A DNA stretch of 64,000 bases. It comes from Bugula neritina. Its lineage: Eukaryota > Bryozoa > Gymnolaemata > Cheilostomatida > Bugulidae. Under the pieces are notes generated by a model. That model saw only the letters and a list, made by a program, of their open reading frames with translations, ran no database searches and was not told the DNA's origin. This document shows positions 1 through 12,361 of the stretch, one piece after another. The position numbers and the translations under genes were made by a program. Each line of letters starts with the position of its first letter. Position 1 is the stretch's first letter. The DNA is taken from the NCBI GenBank assembly GCA_964035545.1, contig OZ037769.1:5481929-5545928 (forward strand), written 5' to 3'.

Positions 1-149
1 CAAAAGTTGCAAAAAGATAAATATGCAAGAATTTCTTTAAATAATATAATAGCCTTTAGCAGTTTCAAGCTGCAAGCCGGTACAAAGTTGTACTAAATAA
101 CTATGAAGATAGTTGCATGAGATAAATATTTGAAACAATAATTACTTAC

Positions 150-215
150 AGTTAATGAGCCATTTAAATTGTTTGGATCTCTGTTTACTAAATCGGGTTG
201 TCCATCTTCTCCCAT
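150..215 (-). CDS. Probable caveolin, first coding exon (partial gene)
   Basis: A 22-codon exon opens with ATG at 215 and ends in a clean GTAAGT donor just left of 150 (phase 0). The peptide carries PDLVNRDPNNLN, which matches the DLVNRDP..LN segment just before the scaffolding region of caveolins. Caveolins are hairpin membrane proteins that coat plasma-membrane caveolae. The remaining exons, with the scaffolding and intramembrane domains, must lie beyond the left edge; no further exon is seen in 1-143. The identification rests on one short motif, so it is moderately sure. Confidence 0.6.
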
Positions 216-3200
216 ATTAATTTCAACAAATAGTCAAGTTTAAAACACTCGGCAACCACTTCTGACTACTGTACGAAGGTAACTAAACGCTATATCCTAA
301 GATATTATATTATATTTATAACAGATATATCAGTTTGCCATTCACATATAATTATTATTCACTGAAAATTTAATGAACTTTCAGCTCATACTAATATACA
401 ATTGATGTTTCAATATTTTTTCTTGAATTATAAATGCTGATTACTAAGCAACGTTGCAGTGATATAAGTCCCAGAAGTATTGACTATTCTTCAGAGTTGC
501 TCTGAAAGAAAGTTTGAAATAGCAATCATTGCTTTTCTCATTTATCAGGTAATTTGTGAGAATAAAGCTGTCTTAGTATAGTGAAGGCAAGTCCAGTAGC
601 GTATTCAGCAGCTAGCCCGAACTATTTTCCAGTTTACTGTAGCTTTAGCAACTTATTATAAAGAATACCTTTACGCAGGCGCAACAAATTTTTGAATCTA
701 TATGCTATATTTTTAGAAAATTGTACGGTTAGTGCAGTGCCTAGTTATCAATATACATAACTTTAAGATTTGGGTCTCCATTACCCAATTTTAATTTGAA
801 AGAAGTAAAAGTAACTTTATTAAGAATACCCTCAACTACTTCAATGCAATGCTGGCTTTACTGGGACAGTTTTAAATCTAACAGGCTAAATTCAATTTTT
901 TGAGAGCAGATCAACTTTGAATGTATCTGTTTACACTCCTGTAAGTTCTATATTTCTCTAAATACTGCTCTATTGATTGTACTTCATATATCAAAGGCAA
1001 TATTTTTCAGGCTTAGCTGAAATCAATAAGATTTTTCAATTTATCTGTTCTTATATTGGTAATATTTATAGTAAGCAGGCTAATAAAGCCTGTTTCAACA
1101 TTCTATCTATTTCTATAAAATATATTGAAGTAATATGTGTAAATTCTGCATTCAGTTAAAAGTCCTTGAACTTAAATAGACCAATAGCAATGGCTATAAG
1201 ATTTGCAAATCTGTTTCACGAGAAGCTGTTAATTAATGAAGCTTTAGGATTGGCATCATTGAGTAGGTGCCGTTAAGATAAACATCATTGGGTATATGCT
1301 TTTGTGAAATAGGCATTACTGGGGCTAATAGAAGTGTGTCTACAAAGAAAACTTCAATAACGAATAAATTAAGTGTTATTGTTGCAGCCTATAATAATTT
1401 AAGTTATTTAATTACCTATCTCATATGTGTTATATTTCTTAGCTTAGGTTTCAAACTATCAGCTTTGCTAAAACAGATTTTAGGCACTTCCCCAATACTC
1501 TTAGCAACCTAAAATGCTTACAATTTTGGCTTAATTTTTTTCAAGTACAATAAAAAAGCCTAATTAATTCCGCTACCCAATTTTAGAACAGAATAAATAC
1601 AAGAATCAAATTTTTACAGCTATGCATATTTGAACACTTTATTTACCAAAAGAGCAGCAATAATTCACAAATAGATGCTGTCAAAAGGACTATTCAATAC
1701 AGGATGAAAAGCTAATGTCAAGGGATTCTTTGATTGTAATAACTACTGTTTACATATATTATCAGCAAACCGCTTGTGATCAACCATAGTAAACTAAGGC
1801 TATACTGTTTAGCTTCTAAAATGACGTCTAAATATCGGAGGAATGAAGTTTAGAAAAAATTCTTGCATTAACTCTATATTTCATATACTTTCAATTAAAA
1901 ATGAAAGAGCTTAGAGTTTAAATTGTTAGCTAGCAATTATTTAAAAAGCCCTATTGATTGACATTTGAATGAGGTTGTGCTTGTTGCTATATACTTATTG
2001 CTAAGGCTGCATTTGCACTGCGTGCACCTAATATACGAGAAATGCAGTCGTATAGCTTTGTATTTAATCAATACAGAGTAAACAAGTTGCTTAACTACAG
2101 CTACGCACTATAGATTGAAATACATTTGACTCGTAAAACAACGTGGATTATGATGGTTGCTGCTGATGGCATAAACTAAAATACTATGTTAGAATCTAAA
2201 TAAGCAGTTTTATACTAGCAGAAATATTCTCTAAACCAATTGAGCTAGTGGTATGAATTGATAAACATTCAAATTGGCGATGGTTGTTTTTCCATAGATT
2301 CCTCTTCGATAGAGCATTGTAGTATTTCAGTGTTTATACACTCCCTAAGTATTCATTTAAGTCTTCATTTGAGTATATATACAGTTGAGTAACTAATGAA
2401 AGTTAGTCTATAAGAAGACTTTTAAATGAGTTGCCTACAGACAAAGACAATCATGGGGCACTGGAATGATCAGTGTATCCACTTGACCATAATATACAAG
2501 GACTCTTGATGCACTCTGATGGAGAGAACTGAAAACTATCACTAATTGCTATTACAGCAACTTATTTGTACAATATTTTCATGCCCCCTCCCCCCCCCCT
2601 TCCCAGTTGCTCTCTCATATAGGAATATAATAAAATAAATATATTGCAGGGAAACCGAAAAAATGCTACAGTATAATACAAAGATATTATAGCGAAATGA
2701 AAAACTATTAATTACAATAAGGTAGAAAAGTATTACGGTGGAATAAAACAGCGTTACACTGTAACAAAGAAAGTATTATGGATATAATAGCTTTTGGCGA
2801 ATAGAGAGTGAAAGCTTTCCATCAAGTCAAGATAGTACAGTTTTGCTATACTTCGGTACATATTGGCTACCCCTTAATTAGCTGACAGTTAAATATGTTG
2901 TATTAGCAGCAAAAATATTTAATAATTTGAACCAGGCCTCCAGCAATTCAGCTCAAACTTGTGTTCTCAGAATTTCTTTAGTACTCCATCAAAGTTGGTC
3001 AAAGCCTGCTATGGTTATAATTTATCTACTGAGCATACATGTATTGGAAGCATACTAATAGTTTTGTAATGTCAATTTTATTCACTTTACATGTCAACGG
3101 TTAGTTTTATAGCAATTTGAAGGTGAAAATAAATTCATCATTTGCTAGGACTAGTTGGATAGTGTTTTTCTATGCACGATACTGGTTTAGTAGTGAGGTC

Positions 3201-3952
3201 ACATAGAATAAGCCATGATTTGATTGTGTACATGGTTGTCAAGAGTAACAATGGTTGCCAAGCGTTGCTAAGCAGTGCTACCATGGGGTGATTACAAATA
3301 TTTATACAGCTATTATACTAATAATAGGTAACCCAAATGGCAAAATAGTATATCTAAAAGCTTACTGATTTGTGTTAAAATCAATATCAGTTTTACACTT
3401 AGAGCATTGACATAGCTCATGTCCAATGAACCTATTAGCTTCCGTTTCATGGATACAAACAGACTGGCTTAAACTATACTAGAAAAATAACTAGTGAGCT
3501 ATGTATCACTATAGAGAAGCTGTTGATGCTGCTCCTGTAGAATGTATAAAGCCTTATTACTTCGAGATATTTTAAGAGATATTGTCACACAGGGTTTTAT
3601 ATGCTTGGCATAAATAGTATATATTTATACAAATAACATAACATTAGATAAGGAAGCATTCTGAAAATATTCAGATAATCCTATTATTACTATTAGAACG
3701 ATTTTATGTTCCACATACAGAAAAACTGTACATCCTTGACCAACATGAAAATAAAATTAGTGCCCAAGTAGAAAAAACTGCATTACAAACAACTTTATTA
3801 GTTCATAAACCTTTCGAACAAAATATAATCCAAAAACAAGTATGCCACTTGACTGAACAAAATCTCAAGAAATTGTAAGCACACAAAGTAAGTTTTTGAA
3901 ATACAAATGATATAATTTAATTTTAGAAAAAATATAATATATTAAGAAGTCA
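216..3952. other. Intergenic DNA between caveolin 5' end and F-box gene 3' end
   Basis: AT-rich sequence with no open frame that shows codon structure, splice-consistent exons or family resemblance. It holds a C-rich run at 2583-2604 and a small cluster of RFX-like half-sites near 3234-3284. Short ATG-started frames at 977-1159 and 1288-1512 look random. Regulatory DNA for the caveolin gene probably lies in the left part. Confidence 0.6.
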
Positions 3953-6900
3953 TCAAAGAAATCCGTAGAGGACTACTTCTTTGTTGTATTTGTCATCCAT
4001 AAGCAGCAATGCTATAACAGGAGTTGTGCCCACGTCATCGAATATTACTTTGGCATCCATGGCAAGTTGGCCTGATGACCCTGAGAAATGTGTCAATAAG
4101 AACATTACAATTAAGTATCATGGCAGACTTCCGGATTTACTGGCCAGTACAGCAGAAATGTGAAATAGAAGCATCATAAACACTATAAGCAGCTCTTGTC
4201 TAATGGGACCTCCATTTATTAGCCAGTCAGCAATGCGATAACAGAGCGCTAGAAAAAATGGCCAACAACTTAAAAAGAACATTTATTTTGATTTAACTTT
4301 AATACTGATTTCAATTTCAGTTAGCATCTTAAGCCCTTAGAAACATAGTTGACGATAACCTAATGAGAAAAATATTGTGCTCAAAAATGGCAGTCAAATC
4401 ACACCGTCAGTAACAGAAGACAGGAAATGCTAATTCATTTCCTAAATCAGAGTGTCCAACCTTTTCAGATCAAAGGCCACTAAAAGGGAATATTCCATGG
4501 CAAGGGCCACAAAGTAAACATAAATGTAGGCTGGGGGCCACATCCGGCCCTGGGGCCGCCTGTTGGACATCCCTGTCCTAAATAATTTTATTTTCAATTA
4601 AAATCTCATATTGACTCAAAATATGCCTATGAATGGACTGTTAGCAAGCTTCAGCTTAAAAATAGAAAAACATGTCCTTGAGCTAATTTCTGGGGTTTTC
4701 ATTATATAAAATAGTGACAAAATAATTCAATATAAACCACACTTCCAATTACGTTTGTTGACTTCTTGGACTATATGGTGTGAATTAGTGGCCGGAGAAA
4801 GCGGAAACAAGCGAGAAGAAAATAGCGTGAATTACTGATCCGTATCCCAATATGTAAACTTGAGTAGACAACTCCCAATGAATTCATAAATGAAATTCTG
4901 ACATAGAGCTGATCAAATTAACTAAAGGGCTATACTTTGTAGATGACACAGCATGATTCAAGTCGTTAACCTCATTAAAGCCCGAGATAATTAGCTATCT
5001 TATCATTTTGTGCCAATACTAGAATTGGCGTATTCAAGCATATAAACAGCCCATTCTAAGCAATTAACACATATAATAGCTATTCTCTATTACTAAAGCC
5101 ATATCAGGAGCATTACAGGAAACTAAAAACTACAAAGAAAATAATTTCTGATTGTACTTCCACCAGCTACACGAGATATATTTATTGGGCAGACAAATCC
5201 AAAAATTACTGATACAACCCAAATGCCTCCCACATGTGTGTCACAGTTACTTACCACAGAAACAACTTCTCCGTAGAATTCGTCCTTCTAGCTGTAGACT
5301 TCCCTGGTTGTGTGACCAATTTATCCCTGAATCTCTTAGCCGAGCTAAATACAGGAAAAGCAAGGAGATAAAACAATGCATTTCTTTTGAATACAATAGG
5401 TAATAATAATGGATAATCAAATGGCTTTAGGCTGTAGAAACAATTTAATGATTTGAACTTGAACAAACTCACAGTTTAGCTTAAGTTTTGAGCTGAACTG
5501 ATCATCTGACCGTTCGGGATTATGGATTACCAGCCTGTCAAAATCTACAAAAGTTTTCAATAATCAGACAATGATCTACACAGAGGCTATGATAGAATCA
5601 TCTGCTTGACAAGCTAAGCAGGTAGTTGACACGCTAGGCAGGTAGTCGACATGCTAGGCAGGTAATTGAAATGCTAGTCAGGTATTTGCATGCACTTGTT
5701 TTATATATATAGTATAGATAGAGCATTGATATTGGAATAATTCAAGTCAAACTACTGAGCAGGAACAAACAGGCTTGACTCTTTGCACACCTCATCATCA
5801 AACACACAACTTAGCAGAACTAGTAATGAGAGAGCATGGCACACCTCCATCATAATTCTCATCCGTTGCTGTCACTTCTAATTTAGGACTCAACTGAACG
5901 CTATTCCTAGTGAGGTATTCGTAACAGCAGCCTACAAATTAGAAGAATAATTTAAAACTTGCTATTGATTTACAGAGCAAAGCCTTATACCCCTATTAGT
6001 TCAACATGTTTTACAGCGTCTATTATTGTAAAACATTTAGTGTAATTTCAAGTTTCATATCAATACTGCAATTATATTCCAAACCTAATATTTTTGCTAG
6101 ATGACTTCATCAATGTACTTTGCTTTATTGCAAATGGTAAATGTTGACTTGGTTTGTCTATAAACTAACTGCTCCACAGCAGTTTTGATTGCATAGCATA
6201 GTTCTATAAGTTATAAAGAATGGGGAGGGGGTAGTTACATGCATAGAACCCAGTCTTAGCTATACTATTTGATTAATCTATTTATTAGTTTCAACTAAAT
6301 ACAAACTTTCTACAGTCTGAATTCAGCCAAAATATGCTTTTAAATCGTATCAATCTCAATACAAATTTATCTAGAAATCAAAAATGAATTTCAGTTTACA
6401 GCCTAGAAAATAGCACCCATAGTTTCATATTAGAGAGAAGATAACTTACCACAACCAGGCGAATTGAAATGACTAATGAGAGGATTGAATACAGGTTTTG
6501 TCTGGAGAATGTTTTCAGGAGTGATGTAAGCAATGCGGGTGAGAGAGTCAAAGTTCGATAGCAGAACAAGCATGTCGCAAGTAGCGTAGGAATATCCGTA
6601 CGTGGCGGACACGTGCACTGGGTGGTGTCCTTCTACACAACATCATCATATTAGCTAGCAGTTATCATCACAACTAATAGTTATGATCCCATTATTTACA
6701 TATTCATTCATTTTGAACATCATAAATATATTATTGAAAAAATAAAAACTATCTGTAAATCGATTACTTTGAAACAAATTAATTTAAACCAGCATTTCAT
6801 TGAAACATGATTAGGGTAAATATCCTTACTTCTTACGATGTAGGAGTGCGAGATATTAAAGTGGGAGGTGTGGGTGGAGCCAAGGAGCTGCCCTGTGAGT

Positions 6901-8254
6901 CCATTGTATACAGTGATAGCTGGGCCCTGGATTATTACTAGCAAATCACCTGCAACACATGCAGACATTTTTATTTACACATAAATATCTGCTAGTATTA
7001 AAATACAAATTTGTTGTATTAGGGTAATCAAAAAAGTCATGAAAACACAACCAAATATTTAAAGTTAGTCATTTTTAAAGTGATTAAGAAAAGTTGGCCA
7101 ATTCTACCAATATATTTAAAATTGTTCTATGATATGTACATAGAGACACACTGCAAAAACAACAAATTAACGCGCAACACATTACAGGGTAAACAACTCC
7201 TAAAAAGCAAATCCCATGTTATTACTCATCATCAGCTCCCTTTACAGACAGACAAAACTCCTTCGCTGTGTCTTGACACAGCTTAATTAATATCAGAAAA
7301 CCTAACGTTTTCCAAACTTAATTAAAAGGAGTTGTGTGCTCTATAGTCAAGAGATGAGGTGTCATTTTTGTAGGTTTATTACTGAATAATTGTTGGAAAA
7401 TGGGTGAATAATCTTAGAGCTTCTTGCCAAAGTTTGAAAGATAGAGTTTCTATAAATATAATTAATGCAATAATTGAAGTATGCTAATCAATGAAAAGTG
7501 AGAATTTGTCAGTCGACAGCCATTGGCCATAGCATACCTAAAAAGTGAATCCAAGTTTTGTGCCTTTTATATCTCTCAAGAAGTGAGATCTTTCTAGCGT
7601 AAAAACGACGTGAGTTAAGGTCAAGGATATCTAAGCTGGAAGATTTGTAGACGAGGAACCAGTCTTCAATGGTCAGACCTGAAATATTACCAGAAAAGAG
7701 TGACAACAGTCTAATCTTACATAACATTGAGGATAAAAATGTAAACTGCAGTTGCTATCACGTCACCATCACATTGAAATTTTGTCACCTAAGACCAAAA
7801 TAGCTATATACGTACAGTCAACATTATTAACAGTTTAATAGCATTTTTATGAATTTGAGAATTACAGGAGAATCAAATATTCATGTGCTAATGTCTATTT
7901 TTAGAAACTCAAGCCTGATACTTACAATACATGTCTTATTCTCCAGAATACTGTGTTTGATATGAAAAACTTTCCATTTTATGAATTTGTTTTCTAAACA
8001 GAAAAATGACTATAACTAAAATAACGAATCACCAAAACACTACCTGAACAAGACCTGAGTATTTGCTCAGTGGTCAACTCTTTGTAACATATTTCCTTCC
8101 AGAAATCTTCTTTACAGTAGTGGAAGAATGTCTTGCACCAGTAGTGCAAGTCTTGGCAGACTTTGGAAATTGCCAGGAAGGACTTGCCATCGAGATATCG
8201 GAGAATAATTTCCATTATGTCATAGGGAAGGCAGAGTATAGTTGCTGAGTTCAT
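3953..8254 (-). CDS. F-box protein, eight coding exons, 343 aa
   Basis: Exons on the minus strand: 8254-8044, 7678-7538, 6949-6830, 6632-6450, 5931-5845, 5544-5473, 5344-5255 and 4080-3953 (stop TGA). All junctions are GT-AG and every internal boundary is phase 1. The N-terminus (about residues 7-50, LPYDIMEIILRYLDGKSFL) is a typical F-box, which binds SKP1 in SCF ubiquitin ligases. The remaining 290 residues hold beta-strand-like stretches such as GDLLVIIQGPAITVYNG and end KYNKEVVLYGFL. They may form a WD/kelch-like substrate-binding propeller, but I recognise no named F-box family, so the substrate is unknown. The ATG lies only 72 bp after the stop codon of the upstream gene. Intron 7 contains a hAT MITE and a 20-bp tandem repeat lies in intron 5. 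Confidence 0.8.
4448..4575. mobile_element. Non-autonomous hAT element (MITE), 128 bp
   Basis: Imperfect terminal inverted repeats (start CAGAGTGTCCAAC; the end reads CAGGGATGTCCAAC on the other strand) are flanked by an exact 8-bp direct repeat TCCTAAAT at 4440-4447 and 4576-4583. An 8-bp target duplication with CAG...CTG ends is the hAT signature. The GC-rich 3' part (GGCCGCCTGTTGGACATCCC) stands out from the AT-rich surroundings. It sits in intron 7 of the F-box gene. Confidence 0.8.
5608..5687. repeat. Four-copy 20-bp minisatellite
   Basis: Four diverged copies of a 20-bp unit of the form GACATGCTAGGCAGGTAGTT stand head to tail in intron 5 of the F-box gene. Confidence 0.8.
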
Positions 8255-8326
8255 AACAGTTTATAGTCTTTTGTCTTTTAGAATATAAGGTATATGCTGT
8301 GCTTTATATTATTATGTCAGTACTTA

Positions 8327-9641
8327 TTACTTTGAGCGGGGCTTGTTCTTTTCACGTTCTAACTCTTGTTGAAAGGTATTTTTAAATCTCTCTATTCGGT
8401 CACTAAAGGCTTTCGCATCTCCCTCTTTGCTCTTCAAATAGTGGGATCCTGTATATACACCATATGTTCTATATTCTATATACACTATATATTCTATATA
8501 CGCTATAATCTATATACACTATATATTCTATATTCATTATACACACTATACTTTATATATACTATATTCAATATACACTATATTATTTATACACTATATT
8601 ATTTATGCACTATATTATTTATACACTATATTCTGTATGTACAACATACATCAGTTTATTTCCAATAACCACTAACTAGAATAAAGTTCAAGAATTTCAA
8701 AGCAAAATAAGTATTTTATACATGTTCAATACCAAACAATAGGTTTTCAAATTGCTGTTTCAAGTTTTGTGTCATGACAGCCAAAAGCTTACAAGCTTTT
8801 GTATGCTATAAACATGTGAAGCTACACACATATAATGTATGAAACATATTAAAGAAGCCAACCTTCCTGCCTAGCTCTTAGATACCAGAAGGCTGTGAAC
8901 TTGGCAGCTCTCCTCATTGGCTCAGAGTCAGCGAGCTGTAAAATGTTGAATGATTAGTTAAACAGGCAGCTCAGGCAGCCTAGGCTATAAGCATACCCTT
9001 ACCAAATGTTAGCAGAGATGCATTATTTTAAAAGTTCCGGCAATCCTCAAAATCTTATAGTTCAACAGGAAGCATTTGTTTTAAATACTGTAGCTGCAAA
9101 AGCAATTTTGCTTCCTACACATAATCAGAAAAAAATATATGAAGAAAAATAAAACAAAGGTAACCTTACCTTTTTGATTATTTCATCTTGGCGTTGGTGC
9201 AGAAAGTACCTACAACAATATTAAATTTGCCATTTTAAAAATATCAAAGAGCAACTTTTTCATGAGTCTAAAATAAACACCAATTAAGCTCCAAAACTGC
9301 AGCTAGACCAGTACTAGAATAGAGAGTTTTGACTACTAGTTAAGTGATTTGCATGCTTTAGTGTTTGGAACAGTTACTGTTAGGCCCGAACTTCTATAAA
9401 TTACTTTTACTAAGTCATAGCTACATACTTCTACTGAGTTACAAGTATAACTATTCATGTAACTGAGATTCCTATAGCCTGAATAAATATTTTTAAAGCT
9501 TTTAATTTGGATAGTATTAGATCCAAGAGCAAGATTACATACTGGGTAACACGAAAATCTAAAAGTAACTGAGACTAAAACTGAAAAAGTCATGAATTTA
9601 TACTAACTTTTGCCTTACCTTAATATATTTCGAAGAGGCAT
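8327..9641 (-). CDS. NCBP2-AS2-like small protein, four coding exons, 85 aa
   Basis: Exons: 9641-9619, 9209-9170, 8935-8863, 8448-8327 (stop TAA), phases 2, 0, 1. The protein starts MPLRNILRYF and carries LADSEPMRRAAKFTAF in the middle and RFKNTFQQELERE near the end. These align with the conserved blocks I recall from vertebrate NCBP2-AS2 (L-S-P-RRAA-TAF and RF-F-QEL), a roughly 100-residue protein of poorly known function. The third exon uses a weak donor (GTTGGC). Reading through it instead would give a 49-aa form ending in WLL, but splicing restores the family C-terminus, so I prefer the spliced form. The last acceptor sits at the edge of a TATA-type minisatellite. The stop lies 72 bp before the F-box start codon. 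Confidence 0.75.
8449..8640. repeat. CTATATACACTATATT-type minisatellite
   Basis: About 190 bp of short diverged units built from CTATAT, ACACTATATT and TTTATACACTATATTA. It lies in the last intron of the NCBP2-AS2-like gene and starts directly next to the acceptor of its final exon. Confidence 0.8.
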
Positions 9642-9825
9642 GAATGACGAAACTGGATGGCTCAATATGAATGTAATCTGCAGATATAGTTATAGCAGAT
9701 TACTGATTAGATAATCAATCATGTGAATGAATAACACTTAATTTCAGAAATAAATGCGTTTTACTTGAGCTTCACAATCACTGAGCCTAAACTGATTATT
9801 ACTATAAGATTAAGCATAAAACTAA

Positions 9826-10045
9826 AGGGAGCAGCCGTGGTCTAGGAGTTAGAGCGTTTGCTTAGTAAGCACGAAGTCATGGGTTCAAGCCCAAACAAAG
9901 GCCATTGGTGATGTTAGGAAGAGCATCTAGCCAAAATTGCTCCTGTGCTACATATGAATAAGTTCTTAGCCCGATTTAACAAAAACCCTTTTCATCAGGA
10001 ATTTTCTCACAGGGATGGTGATTATAAACCTGCGTGAGTTTTTTT
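9826..10045 (+). mobile_element. tRNA-derived SINE, copy 1
   Basis: The 5' half reads GCAGCCGTGGTCTAGGAGTT... and has tRNA-like box A and box B (GGGTTCAAGCCC). The presumed anticodon loop is TTAGTAA, suggesting a tRNA-Thr(AGT) source. The 3' half shares TTCTCACAGGGATGGTGA and GCGTGAGTTT with the copies at 28584 and 50203. An imperfect direct repeat of about 17 bp (9809-9825 and 10046-10062, two mismatches) flanks it, as expected for LINE-driven insertion. Confidence 0.88.
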
Positions 10046-10119
10046 ATTAAGTATAAAATTAAATTAAAATATAATATTAATTAATTAATAAATTATTTAT
10101 AATAACTGACTATCACTAT

Positions 10120-10627
10120 GAGGGTGTAGGTCATTTCGTACACAAGTCATTTGGTACCCACTTTTTCAGGTCGTTTCGTACACATCAATATGAATATGAA
10201 ATAATTTTTTTGTATTTATTTATTATTTGATGTATGAGTCATACATTAGTACATACATACAATAACAAAAATAATATAAAATAAATCAATAAAAATAAAA
10301 TCAAACAATAGTAGAGTGTTCAAAAATGATAATCATATAAAAATAAATATTAATGCATTTATCATGATACTCAAACTGATAAATTAATATAAAAAATTGA
10401 TTAATAAGTGACATGGGAGGTGTGAAAAATACATGCTGATTCTGGGATGTAATAAATAAGTAAACTGGAATCATTCAACTTCAAGTGGCTACTCAGTGGC
10501 TTCATTCATTGTTAATTTTTGTACGAAATAGACAGCGGTTTGTGTACAAAACTACCATTTTGCATACAAAACGACCGGAGTTAGTGTACAAAACGACTTG
10601 TGTTGGAAACGACGGTAACCCCACTAC
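10120..10627. mobile_element. Long inverted-repeat element with GTCGTTTTGTACAC motifs
   Basis: The two ends are inverted relative to each other. The left end carries GTCATTTCGTACACAAGTC and GTCGTTTCGTACAC; the right end carries the complements of GTCGTTTTGTACAC and related motifs four or more times. The centre is AT-rich filler. A 12-bp direct repeat GACTATCACTAT flanks it (10108-10119 and 10628-10639), though it is a simple-sequence motif and could be chance. No transposase is present, so it is a non-autonomous element of uncertain superfamily. Confidence 0.65.
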
Positions 10628-11235
10628 GACTATCACTATCACTCTATCAGTATCACTATTGTGTCAGCCAATAATTGTTACTGTGTCAGCACAGGTGCTG
10701 TTTGGCACGGATGACTATGTATTGTGATTCACTTAATGGAGGATGAATGGATAGAGGACACAGAAGCAGGCCACAACTTTACTTTTTGTCTACTGCCAAC
10801 AGTATATTTCTCGCAAAACTCAAATTCAAACTGAAATTTTAACCTATAACTGTAAAAACATCTTGTTAACTAAACATTGATTAACACAGCTTACAAAACA
10901 TTTAGTTAATGAAGTTAAAAACAAAAGATAGTATAATTTAGTATAATACTTGATACTTCTCATTATTTGGACAATAAAGTTCAAGTTGCCTGCATCTTCA
11001 ACAAGAGGAAAATTGAGCTACACTGACTCATTGAACAAAAACTGCCAGTAAATAGCTATCACAAAAGCTTTCACAAAAATTTTTCATCACACAATAGTTT
11101 TCTCAAAACTACCAAAATGAAAAAAGCTCCTGCAACAACTAACAGTATCACTATCACTATTACTATAACTCTAAATACAGAACTTTCACATAACTCAATT
11201 ACGCTCAAGTCGTAAGTTGATAAGAATGTTGATAA

Positions 11236-11333
11236 TGCCAATCATATTCATATTCATATTGATATTCATATTCATAATGATAATTCATATTGATATTGAT
11301 AATCATAATCATAATGATAATCACTTGATAATG
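11236..11333. repeat. CATATT/GATATT hexanucleotide repeat
   Basis: Runs of CATATT and GATATT pass into ATAATGATAATC units. Confidence 0.8.
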
Positions 11334-12296
11334 ATATCTATAGAAAAAGCAATGACATTTTGCTGTACATTTAAATTATAATCACATATTGGAAATAAAA
11401 TTTAAATAACAACAAATATTGTGCTACAATGTAAAATATAAAAATGTTAACAGTCTTCAAAAAACAATTAATTACAATTTATGTAACTCCACTCCGATGC
11501 TCAAAAGCTGTGACGACCTTGACACTTGAGAGTACGATCCACAGAATTCGTTGCGGGGATTGAGTCACTAGGAATGTATCCGTATTCGTGCCTTATCATT
11601 TAATTAGAAAGATAATCATTACCATTGAACTAGAAATAATTTTAATAATAATAAATGATAAATATTCTAGCTCATTGATTGTTACTAAAGTAATGTGGTC
11701 TTGCTCAACAACTGAATTAACATATTTGTAATAAGTTAAAGGAGTTGTCTACTCAAAAGAAATTTTTGCCTATGACTATGCTGATGTATACGTGCGAAGT
11801 CCCATCGATAGAGCGATCTAATCGACACATGCATCCTTTTAGAACATGTAAAAATAGTAGTAATTACAACGATATTAAAAAGCATTGTTTAAGTGTGATT
11901 ACATTTATACTTCTGCTGCAGCAATTAGAGCTGGAGCACCTTAGCCCCAATCAGTCCTGTTTTATAGATATTAAATTAATATTCTAGTTACATACTTATA
12001 CTATGAAACCACGTATTATTTATAATCAGAATTTATCAATCAACACTATAAAATATTCATCTACATATTTTATACTCATCTCAAATACTAATGTTGGTAT
12101 TTTCAATCATTCAATTTCATATTTATTTTCATATAAATATTAATATAATAACATATTTAATTTTATACTATTAATATAATATATTTATAGTTATAATCAC
12201 ATATTCATATTCAAATTGATATAGATTCATTTATATTTATGGAATAATTATTATAAATATACTCTGTAATAATTTTTATGTTGATATTCATAATTT

Positions 12297-12361
12297 TTCA
12301 CTAATACTAATACACTTACAGTAATAGTAATAGTAATACTAATACTAATAGTAATAGAAAT
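12297..12361. repeat. ACTAAT/AGTAAT trinucleotide-type repeat
   Basis: Alternating ACTAATACTAAT and AGTAATAGTAAT blocks, of the same kind as at 41018-41333 and 53361-53420. Confidence 0.85.

Noticed and set aside
2583-2604. C-run as a G-quadruplex on the minus strand
   Set aside because: A single homopolymer-like run without four spaced G tracts; most likely a simple repeat.
4790-4850. Possible alternative last exon of the F-box gene (minus strand, frame ending FSGH and stop)
   Set aside because: The acceptor has no pyrimidine tract, and the exon at 4080-3953 gives a better acceptor and a longer protein-like C-terminus.
8366-8668. 100-codon plus frame of Ile/Tyr/Leu repeats
   Set aside because: Lies in the TATA-type minisatellite and opposite the last NCBP2-AS2-like exon.
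8849-8862. Read-through end of the NCBP2-AS2-like protein (…GWLL stop)
   Set aside because: Splicing from GTTGGC to 8448 restores the family C-terminal block RFKNTFQQEL, so the short form is unlikely to be the main product.
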